From NCBI GenBank assembly GCA_020055645.1, contig CM034546.1, positions 73,966,001 through 74,030,000 of the forward strand: DNA of 64,000 nucleotides, read 5' to 3'. This DNA comes from Tomocerus qinae. Taxonomy: Eukaryota; Arthropoda; Collembola; Entomobryomorpha; Tomoceridae. This document shows, in pieces, positions 35,986-48,100 of this stretch (the stretch's first letter is position 1; each line of letters opens with the position of its first letter). The translations under genes and the position numbers were made by a program. The notes below the pieces were generated by a model, which made no database searches, had not been told where the DNA came from, and was given only the letters and a program-made list of their open reading frames with translations.

Positions 35986-36068
35986 GTCGTACTTCAGCCG
36001 GTCGAGAAAGAATCAATATTCTTACATATTTTTTACGGAGAATAAATCTATTCTTCAGCATTCATTCA

Positions 36069-36778
36069 TATACCTACTTAACCTTGACTAGAATGAAAAA
36101 TGAATGAGAATGCATGAGTCCAGTGACATATCTTAATAATATTGTGTAACTTCCTTTATAATGTTACACAACACTGAGTGTACATTATATAGTATTATAA
36201 CTATAACTAAACCATATTATATCCATAATATTATAATTATGTGTAATTACTGTATTAAAACCTTAAAATAACCATCTTCGCTATACCATAATTAGTATAA
36301 GACTGCAAGCATTAATACAAATATGTTATGTGGAATATTAATATAATATGCAAGTCACTTCTCTATAATGAAAAGTACATAAACCACTTTTTGTCTCTTC
36401 AATGGCCCACTGGCACAGTGCAGTATATTCATAGCCAACTTTTTCTCAAATCACACTCTGGCCTTCAGATGATAATGCCCTTGGCTCCTCAGTAAAGATT
36501 TCGCTCTCCCTCCACGCATAGCTGTTATTCAATTTATTCTTCCTCTTTTATTGCTGTTAAGGTATGTCAAATTTTCATTTCCAATTCTAATACATTTTTC
36601 ATTAAATACAGTTTTAACGCTTCTTCTGAACTATATAGAATAATATAAACAAATAACTTTAATAAATACAGCTTAGAAATTCCAATTAAAGGTTTGATTT
36701 GCTATTTACTTTTTTACTTGTTATATTTTGTTAACAGGTTGTCCCGCGCGATACTACAATTCATTAAGCATCAGAAAA
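36069..36778. promoter_or_regulatory. Upstream region and 5' leader intron of the carbonyl reductase
   Basis: A probable leader exon ends at 36561 (AAG|GTATGT). The acceptor TTAACAG ends at 36737, so the coding exon begins at 36738 with a 41-base untranslated leader. I see no clear TATA box. Confidence 0.5.
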
Positions 36779-38185
36779 ATGTCACAAAAAGTAGCCGTTG
36801 TAACTGGAGGAAATAAAGGCATTGGCTTGGCTATCGTCAGGAATATTTGTCAAAAATTTGACGGAATCGTTTATTTGGCTGCTCGGGACGAAGCAAGGGG
36901 GAAAGAGGCTGTCGCCGAACTTGAAAAGGTTTATAATTATTTTTCTATTAAGTATAATTAAGCACTAACTAAAATAATATCATGAATACATTTTTAAACT
37001 TTTAGAAAATTATTAGTTGAAAACTTAAATAGTTTTTTAATGAAAATCGTTCTCTTTGTTCTTTACAATTTTTACATACTTAATTAATCCAATTAATATA
37101 TAGTTATTTTCCTATATTTATCAGTTGTACATTTCATTATAGCTGGGGCTGAATCCTAAATTCCTGCAATTAGATATTGATTCTCAAGAGAGCATTAATC
37201 GCTTCCGGGACTACATTAAAGAAACACATGGAGGCTTGGACATCCTCGTGAATAATGCTGCAATGGCTTACAAGGTAATGATAAATATGTAATATTATTT
37301 GTTAAATACATTTTACACCTTATTGAGTGGACAGAACAAGAAAAGTATTGATATTTGGGGCTGCAAAAGCATAAATACATATTTTTGTTAAATTATAATA
37401 ATTACATTTATTGAGACGAATATTAATATACTAATTATTTTGTATAGCATAATGCGACCGAACCTTTTGGGGAACAAGCAGAAAACACCTTACGAGTCAA
37501 TTTTATCGGCACTTTGAATGTGTGTGACACTTTGTTCCCTCTTTTGAGAAGACATGCTCGAGTTGTCAACATTTCCAGTTCTCTTGGTAAATAAATAGAA
37601 AATTCTAGTTCAGAACAATTTTCTTGGAAGTAGAATGGTACTGAATGATCGACTACTTCTCTACTTGGAAAATATAGGGCATCTACAGAAAATCAACGGT
37701 GCTGAGCCAGGTCGCTCGGAGTTGCAAAAAAGATTTTCTGCAGACGATGCAACTCAGGAACAAATTGTTGATCTAGCAAATGAATTTGTCGCGTGAGTGT
37801 GTGTGTTCGAAATTACATTTTATTTAGTGGTTGATCTTAATTAATTAGCATTCATTTTAATTTTCTCAATAGTTTGGCTAAGACAGGAAAGCATTTTGAG
37901 GCTGGATGGCCTAATTCGACTTACGTCGTGTCTAAAGTAACTTTGTCTGCGCTTACGAGAATTCAACAGAGAAAATTCGATGAAAATCCTGAGCAAGACA
38001 TAGTTGTTAATTCGGTACATCCTGGTTACGTAATCACGGATATGACAAGTCATAAAGGAGAAATGACCGTCGACGAAGGATGCCAGGCTCCTGTCTATTT
38101 GGCTCTACTGCCTCCAAATGTGAAAGAGCCTCGCGGTGGATATGTTTGGTGCGATAAGAGAACGGTTGACTGGGTCAATGAATAA
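36779..38185 (+). CDS. Carbonyl reductase (NADPH), short-chain dehydrogenase of the CBR1 type
   Basis: Five exons, 36779-36928, 37143-37274, 37448-37586, 37678-37792 and 37873-38185, join in phase to 282 residues. The start is the ATG of MSQKVAVVTGG. The in-frame ATG at 36728 lies upstream of a splice acceptor. Signatures: the cofactor loop T9-GGNKGIG16, NNAA (87-90), NISSS with the catalytic Ser near 139, Y196-x3-K200 (STYVVSK), and NSVHPGYV. The length and the long insert before the YxxxK motif match monomeric CBR1-like enzymes, which reduce carbonyls of quinones, aldehydes and prostaglandin-like lipids in the cytosol. One donor (GTTTAT, exon 1) is weak, yet the phase and alignment to the family support it. 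AATAAA-type signals occur within 50 bp of the stop. Confidence 0.92.
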
Positions 38186-39979
38186 AATAATATTATTATG
38201 TTATAATTATAAATACATAATAAAATGCAATGTAATGCGGTGTCAGTAAATTGACTATATTTGTAAATTCAAGAAAACTCTGATTTAATGGCCATAATAC
38301 AATTTCATTGGATTTCAAAAATATCCTTCAATATGTCGTAAAAATTTGAAAAAAAATCTTCTTACTACTTTTAGATAATAAAACTTTTTTGACTATTCGG
38401 ATTCAAAAAGTAATACAGAAAAAATTTCAAGATCATTTAAATGATTTAAAGAGTCTGAAATATGCAGTATTGCATAGAAATTTTCAGAAATTTCCCGAAA
38501 GGTTGCATATTTACCCCGATCACCCCTTTTCTGTAAAAACCCAACCGACTAATATTTTAAGTTAGGCTATTATACATTAGCAAAGCTAAAGATTAAATGA
38601 ATGCATTTCATTGCTTAATTGGCATTTCAACTAATCAATTAAAAGTTTAAAAAATACTTCCCCACACATGCGACATTATGGTATTCATGTACATACATAA
38701 TACCTATGAGGTTAGGTTATTTTAATATTAATGTAACCGGACATTTTTGACACCGGAATAGTGAATCAGAAACAAAGCTTTTTTGTAAAAAAAAGCAACC
38801 TTTACAATATGAACTAGTATTTATATGTAGTTGGATAATATTATATCGTACAAGGAAAACAAGTGTCTAATTAACATGAAATAAAGTCATCTTTTATTAA
38901 AATAAAAATGAAGTCATAGTTTTACTGAGAAGAGTTAAATAATTCTTGCTATTAAACCTGATTCACACAAACCATTGGCTTTTGGTTGACGTGTAAAGTA
39001 AAACTTATCCAAAATGATATGGGACATTAACATGCTGAATCAAACACAGTATAAGCTAGTAAAACTAAATTTCTTTCTAACAGTATGAAAATAATTCAAT
39101 ATATAAGTACACGTTACACAGTGCACTATAACAAAACAAAGTAAAATCGGATATTTATAACTAGACATCCATTACTACGTTATTCAATTTTAAAAGGTAT
39201 TATTGTAGGCATCCGATAATCTCTATATAATAAACACAGAAGGAAAAAAACTTACCAATCTATCTATGTAACTATGTATGTCTGGTAGGACAGCCTAGGG
39301 AACCTGCATATATTGCGTAACGCAAAACCCACTCGCCATGTGTAACGCAAATGCTGACTCCAACACTTTTGAGTAACTCCTCCTCCCATCAACTGCACAC
39401 GTAATATATGCACATTCCCACAAAAATGCGCATATGTTCACTTCTTCTATCTGCTCTGTTGTGATTGATGAAATGACCTAAAGACACAAGCTAAGTGCAT
39501 CTGCTGTTTCTTCATTGAAAGCAAAAATTCTCGGCTGCTTTTTGATATTTTGACCTGAGTGAAATTGAAAAAAGCTCATCTATTGTAACTCAGTAAGTAA
39601 TTGTAATTAGTTGATCACTAATTGTTGTAATTAAATTTACTGCATGAATGTTTATTTTTATTAAAATTCGAACATTTATTAATATCCTAATTAAATTCAA
39701 GCATTTCCGAAATTAGTAAACACGGTTTATAATTTTTCCAATTTCCACCAACAGAATGCAACTGTTCATATAAGATTTGAATTTAAAATTATCACAATGA
39801 ATACTATGCATGGTCAATTATTAATAATTGATATTAACATAAGAAGGCTGAATGGTGGTGAGTCGTGATTGGATGGATTAGCGAAAGGGGACATTTCGTA
39901 ATGATCGTAATGTGGCTTATGAAATAGCATTTGAAAACGTCTAATACAAATTGGTTATGCTATATCAACAAATCTAATA
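38186..39979. other. AT-rich intergenic DNA, no gene seen
   Basis: Only short AT-rich frames occur. Around 39200-39300 is a stretch with repeated CTATGTA words that could be an old mobile element end, but no boundaries could be set. Confidence 0.4.
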
Positions 39980-39987
39980 CATATTCA

Positions 39988-40172
39988 CAAGCACGTATCC
40001 AGGAATTTGACCTAGGGGGGGCCACCAAAATATATTGATAAAATCAAGTCATATTCGCGCGAAGCGCGAAAATTTTTTGAATTTCTCACCTTTTTTGACA
40101 AAAAAATTGCCTTTTTCTGGATACTTAGGGGGGGCCCGGACCCCCCCGGCCCCCCCTCTGGATACGTGCTTG
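39988..40172. mobile_element. hAT-like MITE, CAAGCACGTATCCAG family, 185 bp
   Basis: An independent insertion with a perfect 8-bp duplication CATATTCA (39980-39987 and 40173-40180). The 15-bp ends are exact. The centre contains the palindrome-like TTCGCGCGAAGCGCGAA. Confidence 0.96.
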
Positions 40173-40879
40173 CATATTCACGTTTCATTTCATTTTTTTA
40201 AATAAATAAATACACTAACTAACATCCATTTCTAAAGAAAATGGATACAAATTTTGACAGGGACCTAAATTTTTTAACTTTAATCTGTATCTGCTAAATT
40301 GTTTTTAAAAATCAAATTCAATTCTCTAAATTTATTTAATTGCAGCCGCGAACAACTTAGTTGATTTCGCCAAACTCGAATAGTCTTACTATTCGAATTT
40401 CTACAACATTTTCGAGAAATAGAACTCACGAAAATGAAAATTACATACAATTTAAACCCTCAATAGTTGAACTTGTTTTCTCATGTTATATGTTAAGTCT
40501 TTGCAATATTTTTTAGTAGAGCTGGGTTTACTTTTTTACTACCCTCTTGACTCTTGATTCTTTTGGCAGTTGCCTCACCTTTTTCTAGAATTAAATAATA
40601 GTGCTGGGTAACTAACTTTTCTTAAAAAATATTTATTCATAAGTTGTACTCATAGAATTTGTACGTTTTTCCAAAATCACAGGGGGAATCTTATTTTTCT
40701 GATTTAAAAGGGAGCTTTTTGGTGACTTTGTGGGATTTTGTTTCATAAATGGAGTCTTTCATTTTTCCCTGCATTTGAAGCTACGATGTACAGTTAATAT
40801 TTTGGTTTAGGAAATTCCTTTTTATCGGGAAGTTGGGGCTGCAGGTGATTTATCCACCACTATAGAGGTTAAAGTATTT

Positions 40880-41035
40880 TAATTTAAATATACTTTGTAT
40901 TTACAAAGTTAACAAAATAACCTATTGGTATGTTTTCGAAATTGTTTTTATTACTGTGAAGAAGGGTAGCCTGCTAGCTGCTGAATTTCTCTCGAGTGCT
41001 AGATTTGCCCTTTAGCTGGGTTCACTTACATTTTA
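40880..41035. repeat. Third copy of the sequence upstream of the small peptide gene
   Basis: ATATACTTTGTAT, GTTTTCGAAATTGTTTTTA, GAGTGCTAGATTTGCC and TAGCTGGGTTCAC occur here in the same order as at 22970-23105, just before the small secreted peptide gene. No peptide exon follows. This may be a remnant of another family member or a shared repeat. Confidence 0.65.
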
Positions 41036-42107
41036 TTACAGCTGGGTCATTGAATAAATTCAAATTGATTGCAACAACAATTGAAATATTTAAGTATAAG
41101 TATTATACATGCAAATTATAGGGGTGGGCTTTAAGGTACTTCGTTGTATAGTTAGGGACACTGTAATTCCGCTGCAGCCTGACATGAGCAAAGCTTTTTA
41201 GCAACATTAATGCCTAGGGGTGTTGATAAAAATTGATGTAATCTTCGCTTTCTTTGCATCATTTATTACACACTTTATTATCAGTACCTATGCCCGGCGT
41301 GAGTCCCCAAAGCAAGAGGCTCTTCTGGGCAGCTGCCCAGGTTGCCCATGGAGTGTTCTGTACGGCATGCTGTAAATTAATCAATCAACTACATTTTTTT
41401 AAAGCTAATGAAATGGTAGTATTTTAACTTACAACATTCACGGCAAACAATAAGTTATTTTTGTTCGTCATTTGCGGCAGCATTTGACAGCATTCGATAC
41501 TTTAAAATTGATAACATTAAAAACCGTTTGATTTATTTCCGCGTTCAATGACTCAAAGTGTTTTTCCTCGTAATTTGGTATATCAAGGGAAATGCTGGAT
41601 GTCATGTAAATTATCACATCAAAAATCCTTTTATCTTTTCCTTATTATGCTATTCTATGACTACATATGCGGTTGAAAAACAAACAGCCAGACTCAACTT
41701 GAGAAAATGTTCGATGAAATGGATCCGTCTAACCAAAACGAATCTGAAACTAAACCAAACCTATAAAACCTTACAAATAGCAACCACGCATAACCAAACA
41801 TAGGTCAACATAACTAAACCTAATTATAGCCGACTTTACAGTCACATTTTTTTCCGTAAGCTGGACTATTATTATACTATTATTTCCGTTCATAGATTTC
41901 TTATATTTATAAACATGAGTAAATATCTTTAGTTTTTAAGAAATGAATAAACTATATATAAAGCATAAGAATTCTGAGTAGCATGTTCATTTTCATAGTT
42001 TATTTGGCACTTCATGGTTTTACAAATAAAACAATCTAATAAAATATTCCAATAGTATTTATTCATAAAACCTAAATAATTTTCCTTTAGACAATTTCAT
42101 AGCTGCT
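41036..42107. promoter_or_regulatory. Upstream region of RTK gene 1
   Basis: From about 41280 the sequence has scattered homology to 58370-59220 upstream of RTK gene 2 (for example TGCYGTAAATTAA and GCTAATGAAAATGG-like words). The duplication that made the two kinases therefore included their promoters. The short frame at 41558-41803 shows no family signature. Confidence 0.4.
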
Positions 42108-45100
42108 ATGGCCATGGTATCAAATGTATTTAAAGTGTGTGTTTTGTTGAAGCTGTTTGGCTGCGGGGTCTCAAGTGGCCATGTAGATGGGCACTATTTA
42201 AATGACCGATGCTTGGAGCACCAAAACTACAGCATTTTCCCACGATGCGTCATCCACGCAATAATGAATCCAACAGTTAGATGTGTCAATGAAAGTAATG
42301 AGATCACATTCGATCTAAACTCTTCTGTTTCTGGGGCTGTAATTGAGTGTTCAGCGTCGTATCCCCTGGATATGGATTTCGATGGAATAAGGGTAAAGAA
42401 TTTTAATTATATATTTATTATTCTTACTACACCTTAGAAAACTGATTATAACGTCTAATAATCCATGTATAAATGAATGTAACAGAATGGTGTAAATTAC
42501 GGTCAGTTATTTTTAGATTTTCGCTCACTTCCCCAATCAGGGGATATCTATTATCTTGACTTTCTAAATCTTTCTGAAGTCGGAAAAGCTAATTATTAAA
42601 TCATAAATATTTTGTTATTTTTAGATTTCCACCCAGTTATCCTGGTCCGAGATTAATCTTTTTAGTATCTTTCAAGTACATTCTTTTTGCTATGAAATAA
42701 AGCTATTTTGTAACTTAATACGCTAAATATATCCGAAGTTACAACGATAGTCTCATCATTCCCATGTCCGATCCACCTCCACGCTCCACGTATCAAATTA
42801 CTAAGTTTTATAGTTTCGATTTTCGTTCTGCCATTTCTCCTTATTTCTCATACCGGGAGATTTTCTAATAGGGAGATTGTCTAACGGGGAGATTGTCTAA
42901 CGGGGAGATTGTCTAACGGGGAGATTGTCTAACGGGGAGATTGTCTAACGGGGAGATTTTCTAATAGGGAGATTGTTTAACGGGGAGATTTTTTAATAGG
43001 GGAGATTTTCTAGTACGGGAGATTATCTGCTGATACCCTATTTTTAACTATTAAAACCCTTCCATGAACACATTTTCTTAATATGTTCCAAAGTTACCAT
43101 GTTACCAGACGGAAGACACAAATGACTGATTGGTCATTCCTATTTAAAGGGATTAGCATCATTTAATAAACAAAGGGAATGGCATTTTCTTTAAATCATA
43201 TTATTGATTTAATTTTGAGAGAAGTTAATCAATGTGATGCAATTACAATTACAGCCTGGGTCTGAGTCAAGTTTACATTTTGTGCCAGATTGGAGGAACG
43301 AGACTGAATCACAATACGTTATTCATTTTGCAAGAATGGGATTCAACTATGACATCGTGGGTAAATACACCTTTTATGCAACGACCAACAAATCACTGCA
43401 AACATCATTTTACATTTACTACGAAGGTAAAAATATATTAATCAATAGTACCTCGTTTAAAACCATCTTTATGACTTATATTATTTGTGCTGTTAGCTAA
43501 TATCTGAATTTATTATATTATGTAACTATTTTACTTACTATATTATGATTTCATAGACCGTTCAAGTAAACCATCACAACCACTGATGATGTATTCTGAC
43601 CAAAAGTTTATAGACGCTCAAAAAAGAAATGTTGGAGTAGACGAATATATTTTGCCCTGTCGACCTTTAAAGAAGAATACAAATGTTACACTATGGGTAA
43701 TTTTATAACAAGAACAAATATAAACTATGTAACAACTTAGTTATATAAACGACACGGGTTGGTAAAACATTTTATAGGATCTAATAGGGTACCTGCTATG
43801 GTAGAAGTTGTAAGATAATTGGAATCCATTCTATAAAGCAGCAAATTCATGGTGATAATCTGGAATACTTTATTACCTACTGAAAAGTATTTATTAATTT
43901 TTGACCCTTGTGTTTTTCGACTTTATTTTAATTAGTAACGGTTACAAGCCTGACCGAATTCGAAATCGAATGAAGGTTGTCAGGAGTTGTGGGCAACTCC
44001 TGACTACTTTCATATTGGAATCCTAATATTTTAAATATTTCAGTTGATTCATAACAAAGATGAGGGAAAAAAGCTATAATATAATTAGAATATAAAATGC
44101 ATTTATCTGTAATATTGACGTAGCATCTATTTATATATTTAATGAAAAAAATATTCTATTTTCAGTCAACGAATTCACTCTTCTTCGATGTAGAAGTCAG
44201 CCAATCTTGTGCTTCTTTTAACTATCAAGTTGGGTTCTTCCTGAATTGTAACAACAATTGCAGCCATCTTTGCTCCGCATATAATTTGTTGAAATGTAAA
44301 GCAACCAGTATCGAAAACAACAGGATGGATGAACTTACCATTAAATTAAGAAGAACCGGTAACTTAATTAACGTTTTCATTTATATATACCCCAACGTCC
44401 CCAACGCTTACCTTCATGTACTAAATTTTACTTACGAATTGTATGCTATGGGGTACATAAGTGAAAACATTTAATTAATATCTAATGTTGCCAGTTGCCA
44501 GTTTCCAACTTGTTAGTTATTACCTCTCTATCCCCAAACGGCACGTGTAAAAGTGCCTGAACTATGACGTCATGGCGTCCATAGTTCAGGCACTTTTATA
44601 CGTGCCGTTTGGGGATAGAGAGGTCGTGTTGGTTGCTTGGAGCTGTACCTGTTTTAAACAATTTTGGTTGGAGTGGGAAGTTCCCACTCCCACCAAAATC
44701 GCTTTTACTCAGTCCTGAGTCCTGAAAGTAGTAAATGGATTATAGTGTTATTATTTGCATGTTTAGCAATAAATTGAGCAAAATTGCCATAACCACTAGG
44801 GTGAAAGGGGCAAAATGGATAGTAGGCAATAATAGGGGCAAAAATACCTAAAATTCAGGACTTAGCGCCAATTTTCCATCCTTTAGGGTATCTAATAGGC
44901 CCATTTTGACGTCTGCCCACTTTGCCCCTTTCGCAAACTAGCCACTTCTCAGTTCACCCATCCAGTAGCCAATTTCCTGTTATTTCCCTACCCTTGTTCT
45001 CTATTTCCATAGTAGCAATAAAATATACCATGTAGCCTATATGTAATACATACTCATTCATGTTAAATTCCTATGAGTAGTCCTAAATGCCTCGTATGGT

Positions 45101-48100
45101 AGTTATAGATTTTTGTGGCCAATGTTAAAATTATTTCAAAAAAAAATATTTTTGAAGGGGAGAGAGAAACAGATAAATGTGTACCAAAACTTGGGCTACG
45201 ACTTTCTGGCATGTCGGCAGATTGTTTCGTGGAAAACTGGAGACAATGTAAATATGCTTCAGCGGATGTAAAACTTTCGAATATAAAATCCAACAACCCT
45301 GTAGAATCAAAATTGTACCAACTGTGCCATAAATCTTCTAAGGTACTCATCTACTGATTGTATTTTAATACGCTTTTAGTCATTTTTGACAAAAAACCAT
45401 TGTTGAAAGCTTTAATTTTATCAATTTTCCGGTATTATGTTGTACCAATATTATTCTAATACCGGTACTACCTACTACCGGTATTTATCGGTACTGAAAT
45501 GCCGGTATCTTTTTCTGACTACTACTAACTATTCGACGACATTGTCGTTTAGCAAATTCCGAAAAGTCAATTGCTACAAGCCTGTAATCTATCAATTTCT
45601 AAAACACGATGATATACATAGCATGCATATTAATTTAGAACTTTATTATTTTAGATCATTTACCATTTTTGGATTGTTGTTGGTACTACTTTTCATAATA
45701 TTCACTATGTAGGTGGATTGTTTGGATTTTAAAAAGGCCAAAGAAGGGAGACGTCAACAATGTCTCCATGATAACGGTGAAATCAATTGTCGTCATATTA
45801 CAAACGTTTTCAAGAATGGATTACTATTTTGTCATTTTCAAGACGTTATATTGGTGAAGGAGTACTTCGTTGACCTCGACGACAATATAGGTATTTTGTA
45901 CAATTATAATTTGGGCAAATATTATGCAGTAGAAAAACTTTTATTTAATTTTACGCTCACCTTGTTAGTTTAATTTTTACGCCCACTCCATTATTTTAAA
46001 TGGACTTGGTTAACGTTAAAATTCCTCAATGTTAACGGGAAAGTTAACTTTGGGTAATTTTTCGCAATGAATATGTATAAAATTAAATACAAACAAATTA
46101 TGCCCTTTCTCCTTTATTATGTAGCTCTTTATGAAAATGTCACTTCGTTGTCGGCAAACTCCAGGCTACGTCTATCACTTTCGTCTTTAAGTAAAGAAGA
46201 CTTGCTGTTCGTGAATTTAAACTATACTTTTACATGTACCTCTACTATTTATGGTCTCTCGTTACCATACCTCTGGTATGTTCAAGAAAATGACGGAGAA
46301 TTTGTTCTGTATGAAACAGGTAGGACAGAAAATATGAACTGTACTAACATTAGTTGTGCATAGTGTGCATACTAAAAATAACATTTAAATTCAAGCTATA
46401 ATTACAAAGGAATTTGTTTTGTTCTACAATGTAATTGATCTAGAATACAAAGAACACCTTCATGAGGAATTGGATAGAATTGAAATCCAAGAAACCTTTG
46501 AAATTTGGGAAAATTTGACTGGAATAATGTGCTCACTACGGGTGTGGAATTCTACAGAATGGCTCAATGCAACTTACCCCGTGATATCAACAGGTAAGCA
46601 AAATAACTTCAACAGTAGAGGTCGATATTATAATGATTCATCAACCAATTATTGTTAAACCAAAGATATAAAATATTTTGTAGTTAATTAACATTTTAGT
46701 CGTCTCCTGCAACAAAAATAGTTTTATCTTCGCTGTATTCACTCAAGGAACAAAAAAGGACCTTTTATTGCTTTTTCCTTTTTTTTGCTTTTTTGTAAAA
46801 AAGGTAAGTGCAAAATTGTAAAAAAGGTTACCTTTTTGCTTTTTTGCTTTTTTACGTTCCTAAAAGTTGCAATAAAAAATAAATAAAATGTCTTATTTTG
46901 TAGTCTGATATTTCTAGATTAGTGTTATATTGATTTAAAACACTATTTCACACTACCAATGTTTTATATTTGATTGGTTTACGTAGTAGTTTTAGACTGA
47001 CTACGTCTTTATGCATAGGTAAAAAAGCAAAAAGCAAAAAAGGTAAAATAGGTACCTTTTTACCTTTTAAGTAAAAAAGGCATTGCTTTTTTGTTCCTTG
47101 TATTCACTAGATTCAGATATTCAAAATTATTTATAGTGTTTTTTTCACGAAATGCTTGAAAATTATTAAAAATGAGACAGTGGTAATCAAATTAAATGTA
47201 AATTTTTTTAAACATGAAATGACAGTAAATAATAATGCTTTGTTTCTGTTCATGCGCATTACTATACTAGAGTTTTACACAATCCTCTACTTGTACCTGC
47301 CCCAAAACCAAATGAACATGAAATTGTAGCTAAGACATTCACAAATCAGGGTACCAAGAACAAATGTTCTGTTCCTTGTCGTTTAGACAAAATCACAGGT
47401 CAAAGACTAGCGGTCAGTTGGCCAAATTACCCTACATTCGCTAATAAGTTGTTTGATTATGTTCAAAATGGTTATATTTGATATCTACTACGTTATTCAA
47501 GTAATTTTCCCAGCAGCTATATTATTATTTTCAGTGATTGGTTTTAGCCAAACATTCAAAAAATATTTTTCAATTTAAGTGTTCCTTACTCTTAGTCGCA
47601 ATTCCCCTCATTAAATTCTAATAAATGAGGTAACTAACTATCTGAAATTATGCCTGGCACCATTGTAAACTATTTTGAAGTATTTTTTATGCGTTTATAA
47701 TTAAATGTCGACTATGCTGGTGACTGTTGGATAAACAATTATTTTTATTGGAAATTAGGATATACGTACCAGCTAACATTTACAAGATACAATTTTCCTT
47801 TGACAAATTGTCAACCATAAATGTATACAAACATAATTATGTAAAAAGACAATACATATTACCCAATTCAATTTTCGAAATTACTTCTTGCACTAAAATA
47901 TTAATTAAAAATTTTCGTTTGAATGTTCCACCCTAAATCCTTCTATATCTTCTTTAGCGTTAAACATGATCTTCGTCTAAAGTTATCAAGCAATTCTGGG
48001 ATGGACGCCAATGAGATAATACTAATTTTTCATTTAGATACAGTTTCCAAATTTGCGCTCTTGGTTAATTATTGTGTTAGAATATTTTGAAATTCAGCCT

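Larger units (their letters stand above)
29699..36068. repeat. Segmental duplication, copy 2
   Basis: It matches 19136-24636 in direct orientation. It carries extra sequence at about 30034-30200, an insertion at 33835-35019 and a MITE at 35096-35683. It lacks 660 bp that include the first exon of the small peptide gene. Left homology starts at the end of a LINE tail. Confidence 0.93.

Noticed and set aside
39180-39300. Possible Helitron end (TCTCTATATAATAAA)
   Set aside because: No CTRR end with a hairpin and no clear boundary could be found.
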